NCBI GenBank assembly: GCA_964523295.1
Contig: CAZGAH010000051.1
Span: 1-31,185, forward strand
Direction: 5' to 3'
DNA length: 31,185 nt
From: CAZGAH01 sp964523295
GTDB lineage: Bacteria; Desulfobacterota; Desulfovibrionia; Desulfovibrionales; Desulfovibrionaceae
Made by a program: the position numbers and the translations under genes. Positions 16,207 to 24,923 of this stretch are shown piece after piece. How positions within the stretch are numbered: position 1 is the first letter of the stretch; each line of letters starts with the position of its first letter. The notes beneath the pieces are model-generated. The model saw only the letters and a list, made by a program, of their open reading frames with translations, had not been told where the DNA came from and ran no database searches.

Positions 16207-18168
16207 ATGAAGGTTCTGGAGGGGTTGCAACGGCTGGGGCGGGCGTTGATGCTGCCCATTGCGGTGTTGCCGGTCGCGGCGCTGTTGCTGCGGCTCGGCG
16301 CGCCGGACGTGTTCGACATTCCGTTCATCATGCAGGGCGGCGGCGCGATCTTCGACAATCTGCCGCTGCTGTTCGGCATCGGCGTGGCCATCGGTCTGGC
16401 CAGAGACAACCCAGGGGCCGCCGGGCTGGCCGGGGCGGTCGGTTATCTCGTGCTTACCGCCGCCTTGAAGACCATCGACAAGAGCCTGAACATGGGCGTG
16501 CTGGCCGGCATTGTCATGGGCGTGGTGGCGGGGCTGGTCTACAACCGCTTTTATGCCATCAAGCTCCCCGACTGGCTGGGTTTTTTCGGAGGCCGACGCT
16601 TCGTGCCCATCGCCACGGGCGCGCTGGCCATTGTCCTGGCCGCGGTCTTTTCCGTGATCTGGCCTCCCATCCAGCTGGTCATCGGCCAGGCCGGCAACTG
16701 GATCATCGGCGCCGGCGCGCCCGGCGCCTTCGTCTACGGCGTGCTCAATCGGCTGCTCATTCCGACCGGCCTGCATCACATCATCAACAACCTCATCTGG
16801 TTCGAGTTCGGCTCCTTCACCACGGCCGCGGGCCAGGTGGTGCATGGCGATCTGCACCGCTTTTTCGCCGGCGACAAGAGTGCAGGCGTGTTCATGACCG
16901 GATTTTTCCCGGTAATGATGTTCGGATTGCCGGCCGCGTGTCTGGCCATGTACACCGCGGCAAAAAGCCAGCGCCGCAAGCTCGTGGCCGGCGTGCTCCT
17001 GTCCGTGGCCGTGACCGCCTTCGTCACCGGCATCACCGAGCCCGTGGAGTACCTGTTCATGTTCCTGGCGCCCGCGCTCTACGGGGCGCACGCCCTGCTC
17101 ACCGGGGTGAGTATGGCGGCCTGCGACATGCTGGGCATCCGCATGGGCTTCGGCTTTTCCGCCGGCGCCATCGACTACGTCCTGAATTACGGCCTGGGCA
17201 CCCGGGCCTGGGGCATTCTGCTGCTCGGCCCGGCGTATTTTGTCGTCTATTATCTCCTGTTTCTGGCCGGCATCCGGATTTTCGACCTCAAAACACCGGG
17301 CCGCGAATCCGAGGAGACCCCCGCCGGCGCCGGCCCAGACCCCGGCACGGCCCCCGGCACCGACTTTGACACCCTGGCCCGGGCGTACATCCTGGCCCTC
17401 GGCGGCCGCGACAATCTCGACGTCATCGACGCCTGCATCACGCGCCTGCGCCTGACGCTGAGGGAGCCGTCCCGGGCCGACGAGGCGCGACTCCGGAAAC
17501 TGGGCGCAAAGGGCGTGGTCCGGGTCGGCGACCACGGCATGCAGGTGGTCATCGGTACGCAGGCCGAAAACGTGGCCGGAAGCATGCGCGAGTGCATCCG
17601 CCAAGGGACCGATTCTGCGCCGCAGATGCCGCCCCGCCCGACGTCGCAGACCTCCGGAGCGGCGCTGTTGCCGACCTGGCCAAAGGACTCGCCCTCGCAG
17701 GGCGGCACGGTCGTGGAGCTGGTCGCCCCGATCGATGGCGAGATCATGGCCATTGAAGACGTGCCCGACCCCGTGTTCGCGGACAAGACCGTGGGCGACG
17801 GCGTGGCCATTCTACCCGCGGGCAATCGCATTGTCGCCCCGGCTGACGGCGTCATCGGCAAGATATTCGACACGAACCACGCCTTCAGCATGCTCGTGGC
17901 CGACGAGATTGAGCTGTTCGTCCACTTCGGCATCGATACCGTGGCGCTCAAGGGCCAGGGGTTCACCCGCCTGGTGCAATCGGGCGCCGAGGTCGTCAAG
18001 GGCGAACCAATCATCGAGCTCGACCTCGACTGGCTGAAAAAGAACGCCAAATCGGTAGTCACGCCGGTCGTTATCGCCAACATGGACGCCGTACTGCGCA
18101 TGGAACGATCCCGCGGCACGGTCAAAGCCGGGAAGGACGTCATTCTCAGGCTGACCATGAACGCCTAG
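16207..18168 (+). CDS. nagE: PTS sugar transporter subunit IICBA, N-acetylglucosamine/glucose family
   Basis: Imports and phosphorylates a sugar, passing phosphate from HPr via IIA and IIB. Order in 653 residues: IIC membrane channel (about 1-365, with VTGITEPVEYLFMFLAP at 273-289); linker; IIB (about 390-465) with phospho-accepting Cys410 in DACITRLRLTL; a Pro-rich linker; and IIA (about 505-650) with His558 and the phospho-accepting His573 in LFVHFGIDTV, spaced 15 apart as in glucose-type IIA. The IICBA order and length match NagE (N-acetylglucosamine) better than PtsG, which often lacks IIA, but glucose is not excluded. The ATG at 16207 follows GGAGGG. HPr follows 48 bases downstream. All phosphorylation residues are intact. 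A sugar PTS is unusual for many Desulfobacterota, so transfer or retention is possible. Confidence 0.92.
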   Translation: MKVLEGLQRLGRALMLPIAVLPVAALLLRLGAPDVFDIPFIMQGGGAIFDNLPLLFGIGVAIGLARDNPGAAGLAGAVGYLVLTAALKTIDKSLNMGVLAGIVMGVVAGLVYNRFYAIKLPDWLGFFGGRRFVPIATGALAIVLAAVFSVIWPPIQLVIGQAGNWIIGAGAPGAFVYGVLNRLLIPTGLHHIINNLIWFEFGSFTTAAGQVVHGDLHRFFAGDKSAGVFMTGFFPVMMFGLPAACLAMYTAAKSQRRKLVAGVLLSVAVTAFVTGITEPVEYLFMFLAPALYGAHALLTGVSMAACDMLGIRMGFGFSAGAIDYVLNYGLGTRAWGILLLGPAYFVVYYLLFLAGIRIFDLKTPGRESEETPAGAGPDPGTAPGTDFDTLARAYILALGGRDNLDVIDACITRLRLTLREPSRADEARLRKLGAKGVVRVGDHGMQVVIGTQAENVAGSMRECIRQGTDSAPQMPPRPTSQTSGAALLPTWPKDSPSQGGTVVELVAPIDGEIMAIEDVPDPVFADKTVGDGVAILPAGNRIVAPADGVIGKIFDTNHAFSMLVADEIELFVHFGIDTVALKGQGFTRLVQSGAEVVKGEPIIELDLDWLKKNAKSVVTPVVIANMDAVLRMERSRGTVKAGKDVILRLTMNA

Positions 18169-18216
18169 GAACATCATCGCCGGCGACAGGGCACGGCGCC
18201 AGACAGGAGACAGTGC

Positions 18217-18474
18217 ATGGAATCCAGAACGGTCGTACTCAAGGCGGAAAACGGCCTGCACACGCGGCCGGCGGCGGAATTCGTCAAACTGGCGAAGAGT
18301 TTCGATTGCGAGATCATTGCCTCGAATGACGGCAAATCCGCCAATGCCAAAAGCCTGTTCAAGCTGCAACTGCTCGGCCTGAGCCGTGGCTCGGCCCTGA
18401 CCGTCGAGGCCAGCGGCCCGGACGAAGCGCGCGCCGCGGACGCCCTGGCGGCCTTTCTGCAGGAGCACTGCTGA
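18217..18474 (+). CDS. ptsH: Phosphocarrier protein HPr
   Basis: The small cytosolic carrier that takes phosphate from Enzyme I to the IIA domain. At 85 residues it has normal length. The phospho-accepting His15 is in GLHTRPA, and the region around Ser46 (KSLFKLQLLGL) matches the regulatory-serine segment of the family. Ser46 is phosphorylated by HPr kinase where one exists; none is in this window. The ATG at 18217 has AGGAG upstream. It lies between the EIICBA gene (48 bases) and the Enzyme I gene (19 bases) on one strand, completing a self-contained phosphorelay. Confidence 0.95.
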   Translation: MESRTVVLKAENGLHTRPAAEFVKLAKSFDCEIIASNDGKSANAKSLFKLQLLGLSRGSALTVEASGPDEARAADALAAFLQEHC

Positions 18475-18493
18475 ACAGCACGGAGGCATTGCG

Positions 18494-20194
18494 ATGCTCG
18501 AAGGAATCTCCGCCTCGCCCGGACTGGCCATGGCCAAGGCCCTGCTATTCGTCGACCAGGCGCCGGCGATTGACGCCGCGCCCGTTGCGCCCGACGTCGT
18601 AGCCGCGCAGCAGGACTGCTTTCGTAGCGCCCGGGACCGGACCGTGGAACAGCTCCAACGCGTGCGCGATCAGGCCCTCACGCGCTATGGCGAGGAGCGG
18701 GCCGCCATTTTCGAAGGGCATATCCTGCTCGCCGAAGACGAGGAGTTCGCCGACGACGTGTTGGCGCTGATCAAAGACCAGCGCCTGCCCGCCGCCGCGG
18801 CCGTGGATCAGGTCATCCGCGAGCACGCCGAGGCCCTGGCCGGACTCGACGACGCCTATCTGCGCGCCCGCGCGGCGGATACGCTGGACATCGGCCGGCG
18901 CCTGGTCATGAACTGCCTGGGCCGGCCGATTCCCGAGCTTTCCTGCCTGCCGGAGGACGTCATCCTGGTTGCCGCTGACCTGACGCCGTCACAAGCGGCC
19001 ACGCTCGATCTCGCGCACGTCAAGGGGGTGATCACCGAGGGCGGGAGCCGGACCGCGCATTTCGTCATCCTGGCCCAGTCGCGCGAGCTTCCGGTCATCG
19101 TGGCCGCGGCCGGCGCTACGCGCCAGATCGCGAACGGGCAGCTCGTGCTCCTGGACGCCGTTCGCAACGTCATTCGCGTCGCGCCGACAGCGGAGCAGAT
19201 ACAGGGCTTCGTTGCCAAGCAGGCGGCCCGGGCTGCGGAGACGCAGGCCCTGCAGGCGCTCATCGGGCTGCCGGCCGAGACCACGGACGGACGACGGGTG
19301 GAGCTGGCGGCCAACATCGGCACGCCCGACGACATGGACGCCGTGCTCAGGTACGGCGCCGACGGCGTCGGCCTGTTCCGGACCGAATTCCTGTTCATGG
19401 ACGCTGAGCGCCTGCCCGACGAAGCGCAGCAGTTCGAGGCCTACCGGCGCGTGGTCACGGTCATGGGCGGCAAACCGGTCATCATCCGGACCATGGACAT
19501 CGGCGGCGACAAGGATGTCCCGGCGCTGGGGCTCAAGGCGGAAACCAATCCCTTTCTCGGCTACCGGGCCATACGCCTCTACCGGGACAACGAGGCCCTG
19601 CTGACCACGCAACTGCGGGCCATGCTGCGCGCCAGCACCTTCGGCACGCTGCGCATCATGTTTCCCATGGTGACCTCGCTGGAGGAGATACTTTTTCTCA
19701 AGACCCGGCTCGCCGCCGTGCAGGCGGACCTGGACAGCGCGGGGATTCCCTTCGACCGGACTTTGCAGATCGGCGCCATGGTCGAGACGCCCGCCGCAGC
19801 GCTCCACGCGGCGGCCCTGATCCGGGAGCTGGATTTTTTCAGCATCGGCAGCAACGATCTGACCCAGTACACCCTGGCCGTGGACCGCACCAACGAGCGC
19901 ATCGCCGGGCTGTATCAACCGCTGCACCCGGCAGTGCTGCGGCTGATTAAAATGACCATCGACGCCGCGCACGCGGCCGGAAAACGGGTCGGCCTCTGCG
20001 GCGAGTTCGGCAAGGATCCCGCGGCAGCGCTGCTGCTCGTGGGCCTGGGCATCGACGAACTGTCCATGCACCCGGGAGCCCTGCTCCGGGTGAAGCGCAG
20101 CATCCGGGGGCAGTCCTGGAGCGCGCTGCAGACGCTGGCGGACAAGGCTTTGTCCTGCGGTTTGATCAGCGAGGTGCAGGCGCTGCTGGGCTGA
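18494..20194 (+). CDS. ptsI: Phosphoenolpyruvate-protein phosphotransferase (PTS Enzyme I)
   Basis: Takes phosphate from phosphoenolpyruvate and gives it to HPr, the entry step of the PTS, in the cytosol. It has 566 residues. The phospho-accepting His falls at position 189, as in the E. coli enzyme, in GGSRTAHFVILAQS; most Enzyme I proteins read GGRTSH there, so the loop is slightly unusual. Other blocks are GLFRTEFLFMD (293-303), IIRTMDIGGDKD (330-341), RIMFPMVTS, GAMVETPAAA, SIGSNDLTQYTLAVDR (450-465), and LCGEFGKD with the conserved Cys502. The start ATG at 18494 follows a purine-rich CGGAGG. It is the last gene of the PTS set, and the restriction-modification promoter begins 10 bases after its stop. 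The assignment is secure. Confidence 0.96.
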   Translation: MLEGISASPGLAMAKALLFVDQAPAIDAAPVAPDVVAAQQDCFRSARDRTVEQLQRVRDQALTRYGEERAAIFEGHILLAEDEEFADDVLALIKDQRLPAAAAVDQVIREHAEALAGLDDAYLRARAADTLDIGRRLVMNCLGRPIPELSCLPEDVILVAADLTPSQAATLDLAHVKGVITEGGSRTAHFVILAQSRELPVIVAAAGATRQIANGQLVLLDAVRNVIRVAPTAEQIQGFVAKQAARAAETQALQALIGLPAETTDGRRVELAANIGTPDDMDAVLRYGADGVGLFRTEFLFMDAERLPDEAQQFEAYRRVVTVMGGKPVIIRTMDIGGDKDVPALGLKAETNPFLGYRAIRLYRDNEALLTTQLRAMLRASTFGTLRIMFPMVTSLEEILFLKTRLAAVQADLDSAGIPFDRTLQIGAMVETPAAALHAAALIRELDFFSIGSNDLTQYTLAVDRTNERIAGLYQPLHPAVLRLIKMTIDAAHAAGKRVGLCGEFGKDPAAALLLVGLGIDELSMHPGALLRVKRSIRGQSWSALQTLADKALSCGLISEVQALLG

Positions 20195-20204
20195 GCCGGT
20201 CAAT

Positions 20205-20233
20205 TTGCGAAGCGGGTCTTTCTGATGTATCAT
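20205..20233 (+). promoter_or_regulatory. Promoter of the restriction-modification genes
   Basis: TTGCGA (20205-20210), a 17-base spacer and TATCAT (20228-20233) make a good sigma70-like promoter just after the ptsI stop. Transcription should start near 20240, leaving a leader of about 65 bases before the methyltransferase. It argues against longer N-terminal starts near 20232. No controller (C) protein or obvious operator dyad is seen. Confidence 0.6.
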
Positions 20234-20303
20234 GCAGCGGTGCGTTAGAGGATGGCAACTCAGTCGAAACAGAACCAGCATAACGTTTTCATACAATTCA
20301 CCA

Positions 20304-21570
20304 ATGGGAAATACTTTGGATTCTGAAATGACGCGAGTGGGCACAGTCGTTGACCTGTTCTCTGGTGCCGGCGGGCTGGGGCTAGGATTCCGCGCTCAGG
20401 GCTTCACCATCGTCTGGGCTGCTGATGCGTTCTCAGCGGCGGTAGAAACGTACAGGACGAACATCGGGGACCATGTGGAGCAGATTAAACTCGACTGGAA
20501 CACAACGCTGCCACCGTGCGACATAGTCATCGGTGGCCCACCGTGCCAGGGGTTCTCGTCAGCCGGCCTGCGGAAGTCTGGCGACGCCCGCAATACGCTG
20601 GTGGCGGTATTCGCTCACCTCGTGGCGACACATCGGCCCCAAGCGTTTGTCTTTGAGAACGTCGAAGGTTTTCTGACCGGCNNNNNNNNNNTGGGTGACC
20701 GACCTGCTCGATCCACTTGTGAAAGCAGGCTACTGCATTCACCTTCGCAAAGTGAACGCCGCCAACTACGGTGTTCCACAACACCGAAAACGGGTGCTGG
20801 CCATTGGAGGACTTGGATGGGATCCCGGATTTCCGGAACCGACACACCGCGCCACAGGCGCTCCAGGGGCGGACCTCGTGGCGGGTAACCTCCCATGGTG
20901 CGATAGCGTCACAAGGGCACTCGAGGGCCTGCCACCTGCGGCAGACGGTTCAGACACTGCGGTCCTTTCCGATCACTTTTCACGCCCCCCCAATGAGATG
21001 GATCGCATCCGGTTCGAGGCACTCGGTATCGGCCAGACAATGAAGGACATTCCAGAGGAACTCTGGCACGAAACCTTCCGCCGCCGTGCCTTTAGAAGGG
21101 TGATGGATGGAACTCCAACAGCACGCAGGGGAGGCGCACCTTCGGGGCTTCGCCGGCTGAATCCGGACGAGCCGTCGAAAGCGATCACCAGTGGGGCGAC
21201 CTCCGAGTTCGTTCATCCAACGGCACATCGCAATCTGACTCTTCGGGAGTGTGCGCGACTCCAAACGTTTCCAGACGACTTCGAGTTCGTTGGTACCCAG
21301 GCGCAGCGAGCGTTGCTCATTGGCAATGCCGTACCTCCCCGGTTCGCAAACGCAATCGCTGCTCACCTGGCACACTCCTTCCGCGAGATGACCCACCGCA
21401 GGTCGAAGCCCGGGCTGAAGAGTTTCGTGCCGACAAACTCAACCGGCATGAGTCCGGCGCTTCAGAAGACCGTCGATGCGGTCGAGAGCAGATACCGCGC
21501 CGTTGCCCGCCCCCGACAGCTGTCCCTGTTTGCAGACGCCAAATCAGGGCAAGCAGGACGGAACCTATGA
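20304..21570 (+). CDS. DNA (cytosine-5-)-methyltransferase of a type II restriction-modification system (interrupted by an assembly gap)
   Basis: Methylates cytosine C5 in a specific site to protect host DNA from the adjacent endonuclease. N-terminal half: motif I VDLFSGAGGLGLGF, the catalytic GGPPCQGFS (Cys81) and FENVEGF (117-123). C-terminal half: motif VIII YGVPQHRKRVL, a variable target-recognition region, RLNPDEPSKAITSG, then LTLRECARLQTFPDDF and motif X LLIGNAVPPRFANAIAAHL. The two halves lie in different frames on either side of 10 N (20682-20691). All motifs are in order, so the gene is probably intact and the placeholder length is wrong. ATG at 20304 is favoured by the promoter position, though no ribosome site is seen; ATG at 20328 is possible. 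Base composition is lower in GC than the PTS genes. The stop overlaps the endonuclease start. Confidence 0.9.
20682..20691. other. Assembly gap (10 N) inside the methyltransferase
   Basis: A run of ten N splits the methyltransferase between the FENV motif and the segment leading to the target-recognition domain. Ten is a common placeholder length, and the frame is not kept across it, so true missing sequence of unknown length is likely. Confidence 0.95.
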
Positions 21571-22619
21571 CAACGGACAAGCTCACACTCGCTCAGAAGA
21601 CGTTGATCGAGAAGGCTCGAAACGTAGGCAACACCGAAATGGCGGTGCCTCTTTCTCCAGAGGTATGCGCCTACCTTTGCGGCGTCGTGGTCAAAGACCT
21701 CGATCTCGTCTCCAAATTTCCCGAAATTCCTCCAAACCTGCCGGCGTTCTTTGAAACCCATCCGATTTCTTCTCTCGCCTTGGCCGGAATTCCGTTCGAT
21801 GACCTGGCCGCAAAGGTGTTTTCCCTCAAGCCCGACTCGGACACGTATTTCTCGTGTCTGGCAACGCTGCACAAGAGCCGCCTGAAGTACGAGCAGATCC
21901 TGCAGCGCCAGGCTTTCCCCACATTCGATCAAGTCGGCCCCCGCGGACTACTTCAGTTCGGCAGCCTGCCATCCCCGGCGCTCGCAGCCCTGCTGTACTG
22001 GCGCAAGTGGCTCTACGACTTGGACAACCGCGCGGCTCAGGAGACTGGATACTTGTTCGAGCCAATCCTTGCGAATGCCATTGGCGGCACACCGGTGAGC
22101 GCGAAGAGAAGCCCTGTAAAACGGCAGCGTGATCGAGGGAAGGGACGTCAGGTCGATTGTTTGAAGCAAAACCTTGCGTATGAGTTCAAGATTCGCGTGA
22201 CGATCGCAGCGTCAGGCCAAGCTCGGTGGGGAGAAGAGCTTCAGTTCCCGATCGACTGCGTCGGGTCGGGATTCACCCCCGTGCTCGTGGTACTCGACCC
22301 GACTCCCAACCCCAAACTCACGGAACTCGTTAAGGCGTTCAATGAGGCGGGCGGACAGACCTTCGTTGGCGACGCAGCCTGGCAGCACCTTGAAGCTCAG
22401 GCCGGGCCTGTGATGAGCGTCTTTCTGGAACAATACGTCCGGAGACCACTTGCCGCGCTACTGAATGAAGCGCAAGACCCGCTGCCACCGATGACGGTGC
22501 GGATGGCCGAAGGCGGGGATGTCGAATTCGAGGTCGGCAACGACAGACTCCGGGTTGAACGTACAGGGGCGCTTCTCGACGCGGATCAAGGAGACATGCC
22601 CGATGATGTCTCTGACTGA
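21567..22619 (+). CDS. Type II restriction endonuclease, PD-ExK fold, resembling the ApaLI family
   Basis: A 350-residue protein. The ATG at 21567 overlaps the methyltransferase stop (ATGA), so translation is coupled; the frame stays open upstream to 21249, but that stretch is the methyltransferase in another frame. A PD-(D/E)xK nuclease core is visible: Asp197 in GRQVDCLKQ and Glu206-x-Lys208 in AYEFKIRVTIAASGQ, with Glu165 as a possible further metal ligand. The C-terminal GGQTFVGDAAWQHLE resembles a block I remember from ApaLI-type enzymes. Length and an m5C partner also agree with ApaLI, which cuts GTGCAC. Specificity is inference from memory and not proven. The endonuclease comes after the methyltransferase, so protection is made first. 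Composition suggests acquisition with its partner. Confidence 0.82.
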   Translation: MTTDKLTLAQKTLIEKARNVGNTEMAVPLSPEVCAYLCGVVVKDLDLVSKFPEIPPNLPAFFETHPISSLALAGIPFDDLAAKVFSLKPDSDTYFSCLATLHKSRLKYEQILQRQAFPTFDQVGPRGLLQFGSLPSPALAALLYWRKWLYDLDNRAAQETGYLFEPILANAIGGTPVSAKRSPVKRQRDRGKGRQVDCLKQNLAYEFKIRVTIAASGQARWGEELQFPIDCVGSGFTPVLVVLDPTPNPKLTELVKAFNEAGGQTFVGDAAWQHLEAQAGPVMSVFLEQYVRRPLAALLNEAQDPLPPMTVRMAEGGDVEFEVGNDRLRVERTGALLDADQGDMPDDVSD

Positions 22620-22643
22620 CATCATGCGCTCGATATCTTCAAA

Positions 22644-22670
22644 AGGCGCCTGGATGCGAGTTGCGCCTTG
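22644..22670 (+). terminator. Hairpin after the restriction endonuclease
   Basis: AAGGCGC (22644-22650) and GCGCCTT (22664-22670) form a perfect 7-bp stem with a 13-base loop, 25 bases after the endonuclease stop. No good T-run follows, so termination may be weak or factor-assisted. Confidence 0.4.
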
Positions 22671-22733
22671 AAAGTGAGCTTGCGCGGAAAGTCAAGACAG
22701 TTTTAGCGGCCGTGTCGTCTGCCCCGTAAAATG

Positions 22734-22772
22734 CAGCATCCAGCCGACGTATACGAAGCCGGCCGGATGCTG
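22734..22772 (-). terminator. Long hairpin downstream of the C39-like protease gene
   Basis: On the minus strand an outer 8-bp stem (CAGCATCC/GGATGCTG) continues into seven more pairs including two G-U, with a 9-base loop, about 20 bases after the stop. Only a short U-run (four) follows. It may work in both directions between the convergent endonuclease and protease genes. Confidence 0.6.
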
Positions 22773-22792
22773 TTTCGTTGTGCGGAGTCGGA

Positions 22793-23521
22793 CTACAGCG
22801 CGCCCGCGCCGCCGATCGTCCAGTTGACGTTGCCGACCTGGTTCTGCCAGGCCACGGAGTAGGTCAGGTTGCTGTTCATGACCCAGACGGAGTCCTTGCC
22901 GTTGACCGAGTTTCGCCAATAGATGTCGGCCACGCCGTCACCGTTGTAGTCGGCCACGGCCGTTATCCGCCAGTCGGCGCTGGTCACCTGGGTGATACCC
23001 GACGCGCTGACGACCGAGATGCCGTTGAGCAGCCAGATCGAATTTTCGCCCGTGGAGCCGTTACGCAGGACCACGTCCACGTAGCCGTCGGCGTTGAAAT
23101 CACCGGCGCCCCCGAAGAACCAGTTCGTATCCGGCAGCGCCGTGAAATCGGCGCTGGTGTGACTGGCGCTGTCCATGTACCAGACCTTGTTCGCGCCGGT
23201 GCTCATGTTGCGCCAGAGCAGGTCGGCCTTGCCGTCGCGGTTGAAGTCGCCCACGGCCTGGATCTGCCAGGCCTGGTCCTCGACCGTGGCCGCGAGCACG
23301 GTGGAGGGCGTACCGTTCTGCATCAGCCAGATGGCGTTCTGGCCGGTGGAGGTATTGCGCCAGGCCACGTCGAGCTGGCCGTCAGCGTTGAAGTCGCCGA
23401 CGCCGCACATCCGCCAGACCGGGTTCAGGGTCCGGTAGTCGCTCGAGCCGGTGACCGTCGAGCCGGACATGCGCCAGAGCTTGTTGCGGCCGTCCGCGGT
23501 GTTGCGCCAGAAGATGGACGG
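22793..23521 (-). repeat. FG-GAP/VCBS-like tail module, copy 1
   Basis: Encodes about 242 C-terminal residues (387-628) of the C39-like protease. Five units carry WRN-type cores (FWRNTADGRNKLW, AWRNTSTGQNAIW, LWRNMSTGANKVW, VLRNGSTGENSIW, YWRNSVNGKDSVW), separated by GDFNxDG or DYNGDG calcium-site-like loops. It closes with NWTIGGAGAL. Copies 2 and 3 share the same order of units and strong DNA similarity. Confidence 0.85.
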
Positions 23522-24679
23522 CGTGGCCGTACCGCCCGAAAGGCCGAAGCTCCATCCGCCCCACACGCCCCAGGCCTGGCCTTGGGCGATGGCGGCGAAA
23601 TCGTACCAATGCACCTCCTGATCCCAGGTGGTGAAGCAGGCGTACTGCCTGGACGGCGTGTCCCGGTATCCGACAATGGTCACGAAGTGGTTGGTGCTCC
23701 CGGTCCCCTCCGTATCCACGAGAAAAATCATGGGCCGGTTGTTGTCGAGCTCTGTTGTCAGCACGCTCCAGGTCATGGTCGAGTCCGAAATCTGGTAGCC
23801 GTTTGTCACGGCGACATAGGTCGCGGATTTATTGGAGACGTATTGCGTAAAGGCGGGGGTAAGATCGGAGGACCAGCTCCAGCCATACCTGTTCTGCCTG
23901 GCGCTCCGTGAGGTCAGCATGAAGTCGGCGATCGAATCGTTGGTATGCACGGCGCCGCCCTCGGATCTGTCCGGCAAAATACTTTCCGTGTTGCTGTCCA
24001 GGGGGAGGCAGTAGTCCTCGTAGTTGCCGGGCGTGGCTTCGTCCCGCTGCGAGGCGATGGCCTGATTGACCGCCTCGGTCTGGGTGGAGGCGCTTCCCGG
24101 AACGAGCGATGAATAGCCCTTTTCGTTCCAATACCCGACGATCATGCCCAGGGCTGTCGGAGCGCAGCCATGACGCCAGCTGTAGGCGGGAACGCCCAGC
24201 ACGACGACCTGCGAGCCGTCCGCCAGCGACGACACGATCACGGGCGCCGCGTCGGAGACGGGCGTGCCGGGAGGCGGAACCGGTCCCGTGGTACTTTGCT
24301 GCGGCCCGGACGGAATATTCGCCGCAGCGCCCGGCGGAAGCGCGGCCTCGGTCTGCGTCGCCGCGCGAGAGACCAGGCGTTGCGTGCAGTCGGCATTCCA
24401 GCCGCCCGATACCATGGTGCTGAAGCCTGGCTCGGGCTGGACTTCGACGCTCCCGACCCGGGCGTTGACCGTGACCTTGATGATATCGTTCTCGCCATTG
24501 CTGCGGGCCTGCAGCAAGGCGGCATTCAACGCCTGATCATCGTTGACGCAGAACTGGGCTGCGGACGAGACGCCATGCGACCAGGCGAGCGCGAACAGGG
24601 CGATGCCTGCGAGCAGAAACCACTGACGGAGTGGCATCGCCAAGCTGCGCAGCGTCGAATTTTTTACCGCGTAAGACAT
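22793..24679 (-). CDS. Predicted secreted C39-like cysteine protease with FG-GAP-like tail
   Basis: A 628-residue exported protein. ATG at 24679 is chosen for its AGGAGGT ribosome site; the frame is open to 24760 without one. Order: signal peptide ending near residue 41 (MPLRQWFLLAGIALFALAW then SSAAQ); a domain of unknown function (about 42-105); a Pro/Thr-rich linker (about 105-145); a papain-like C39 domain with Cys172 in WRHGCAPTALGMIVGYW, His331 in STNHFVTIVGY and possibly Asp353; then a five-unit FG-GAP/VCBS-like tail (387-628). C39 peptidases of bacteriocin exporters sit in the cytosol, but stand-alone secreted C39-like proteins exist. The substrate is unknown. The tail matches those of the next two upstream genes and may serve for surface attachment or calcium-dependent binding. 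It is probably transcribed alone or after a terminator. Confidence 0.85.
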   Translation of the reverse strand: MSYAVKNSTLRSLAMPLRQWFLLAGIALFALAWSHGVSSAAQFCVNDDQALNAALLQARSNGENDIIKVTVNARVGSVEVQPEPGFSTMVSGGWNADCTQRLVSRAATQTEAALPPGAAANIPSGPQQSTTGPVPPPGTPVSDAAPVIVSSLADGSQVVVLGVPAYSWRHGCAPTALGMIVGYWNEKGYSSLVPGSASTQTEAVNQAIASQRDEATPGNYEDYCLPLDSNTESILPDRSEGGAVHTNDSIADFMLTSRSARQNRYGWSWSSDLTPAFTQYVSNKSATYVAVTNGYQISDSTMTWSVLTTELDNNRPMIFLVDTEGTGSTNHFVTIVGYRDTPSRQYACFTTWDQEVHWYDFAAIAQGQAWGVWGGWSFGLSGGTATPSIFWRNTADGRNKLWRMSGSTVTGSSDYRTLNPVWRMCGVGDFNADGQLDVAWRNTSTGQNAIWLMQNGTPSTVLAATVEDQAWQIQAVGDFNRDGKADLLWRNMSTGANKVWYMDSASHTSADFTALPDTNWFFGGAGDFNADGYVDVVLRNGSTGENSIWLLNGISVVSASGITQVTSADWRITAVADYNGDGVADIYWRNSVNGKDSVWVMNSNLTYSVAWQNQVGNVNWTIGGAGAL

Positions 24680-24870
24680 AGGACCTCCTGGGACTGATTG
24701 CGCTGACGACGGCGCGCGACCAGCTCGCTTCGGTGCTGGCACTGATTGAGATGACATCATGGAAACCAGCCTTCACCAATCAACCGAATGCCTGCCTGCC
24801 CCCTGTTCCTCCTTGGTTGACGGTCCCGAGACGGTATCCGACGCGAGCGCCCTGCCGGCGCCTGACAAAT

Positions 24871-24899
24871 CCGCTCCGGCCGGGAACCGGCCGGAGCGG
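24871..24899 (-). terminator. Perfect GC hairpin downstream of the C25-like protease gene
   Basis: A perfect 13-bp stem (24871-24883 with 24887-24899) with a 3-base loop, 24 bases after the stop. The core is CCGGCCGG. Only three U follow on the minus strand, so termination may be partial. The remaining gap to 24680 shows no confident promoter for the C39-like gene. Confidence 0.6.
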
Positions 24900-24923
24900 G
24901 AGAAGAGCATCGAGAAGGCGGGA

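Noticed and set aside
16099..17604. Minus-strand open frame of about 500 codons opposite the PTS permease
   Set aside because: Low-complexity antisense translation; the sense strand is a clear EIICBA.
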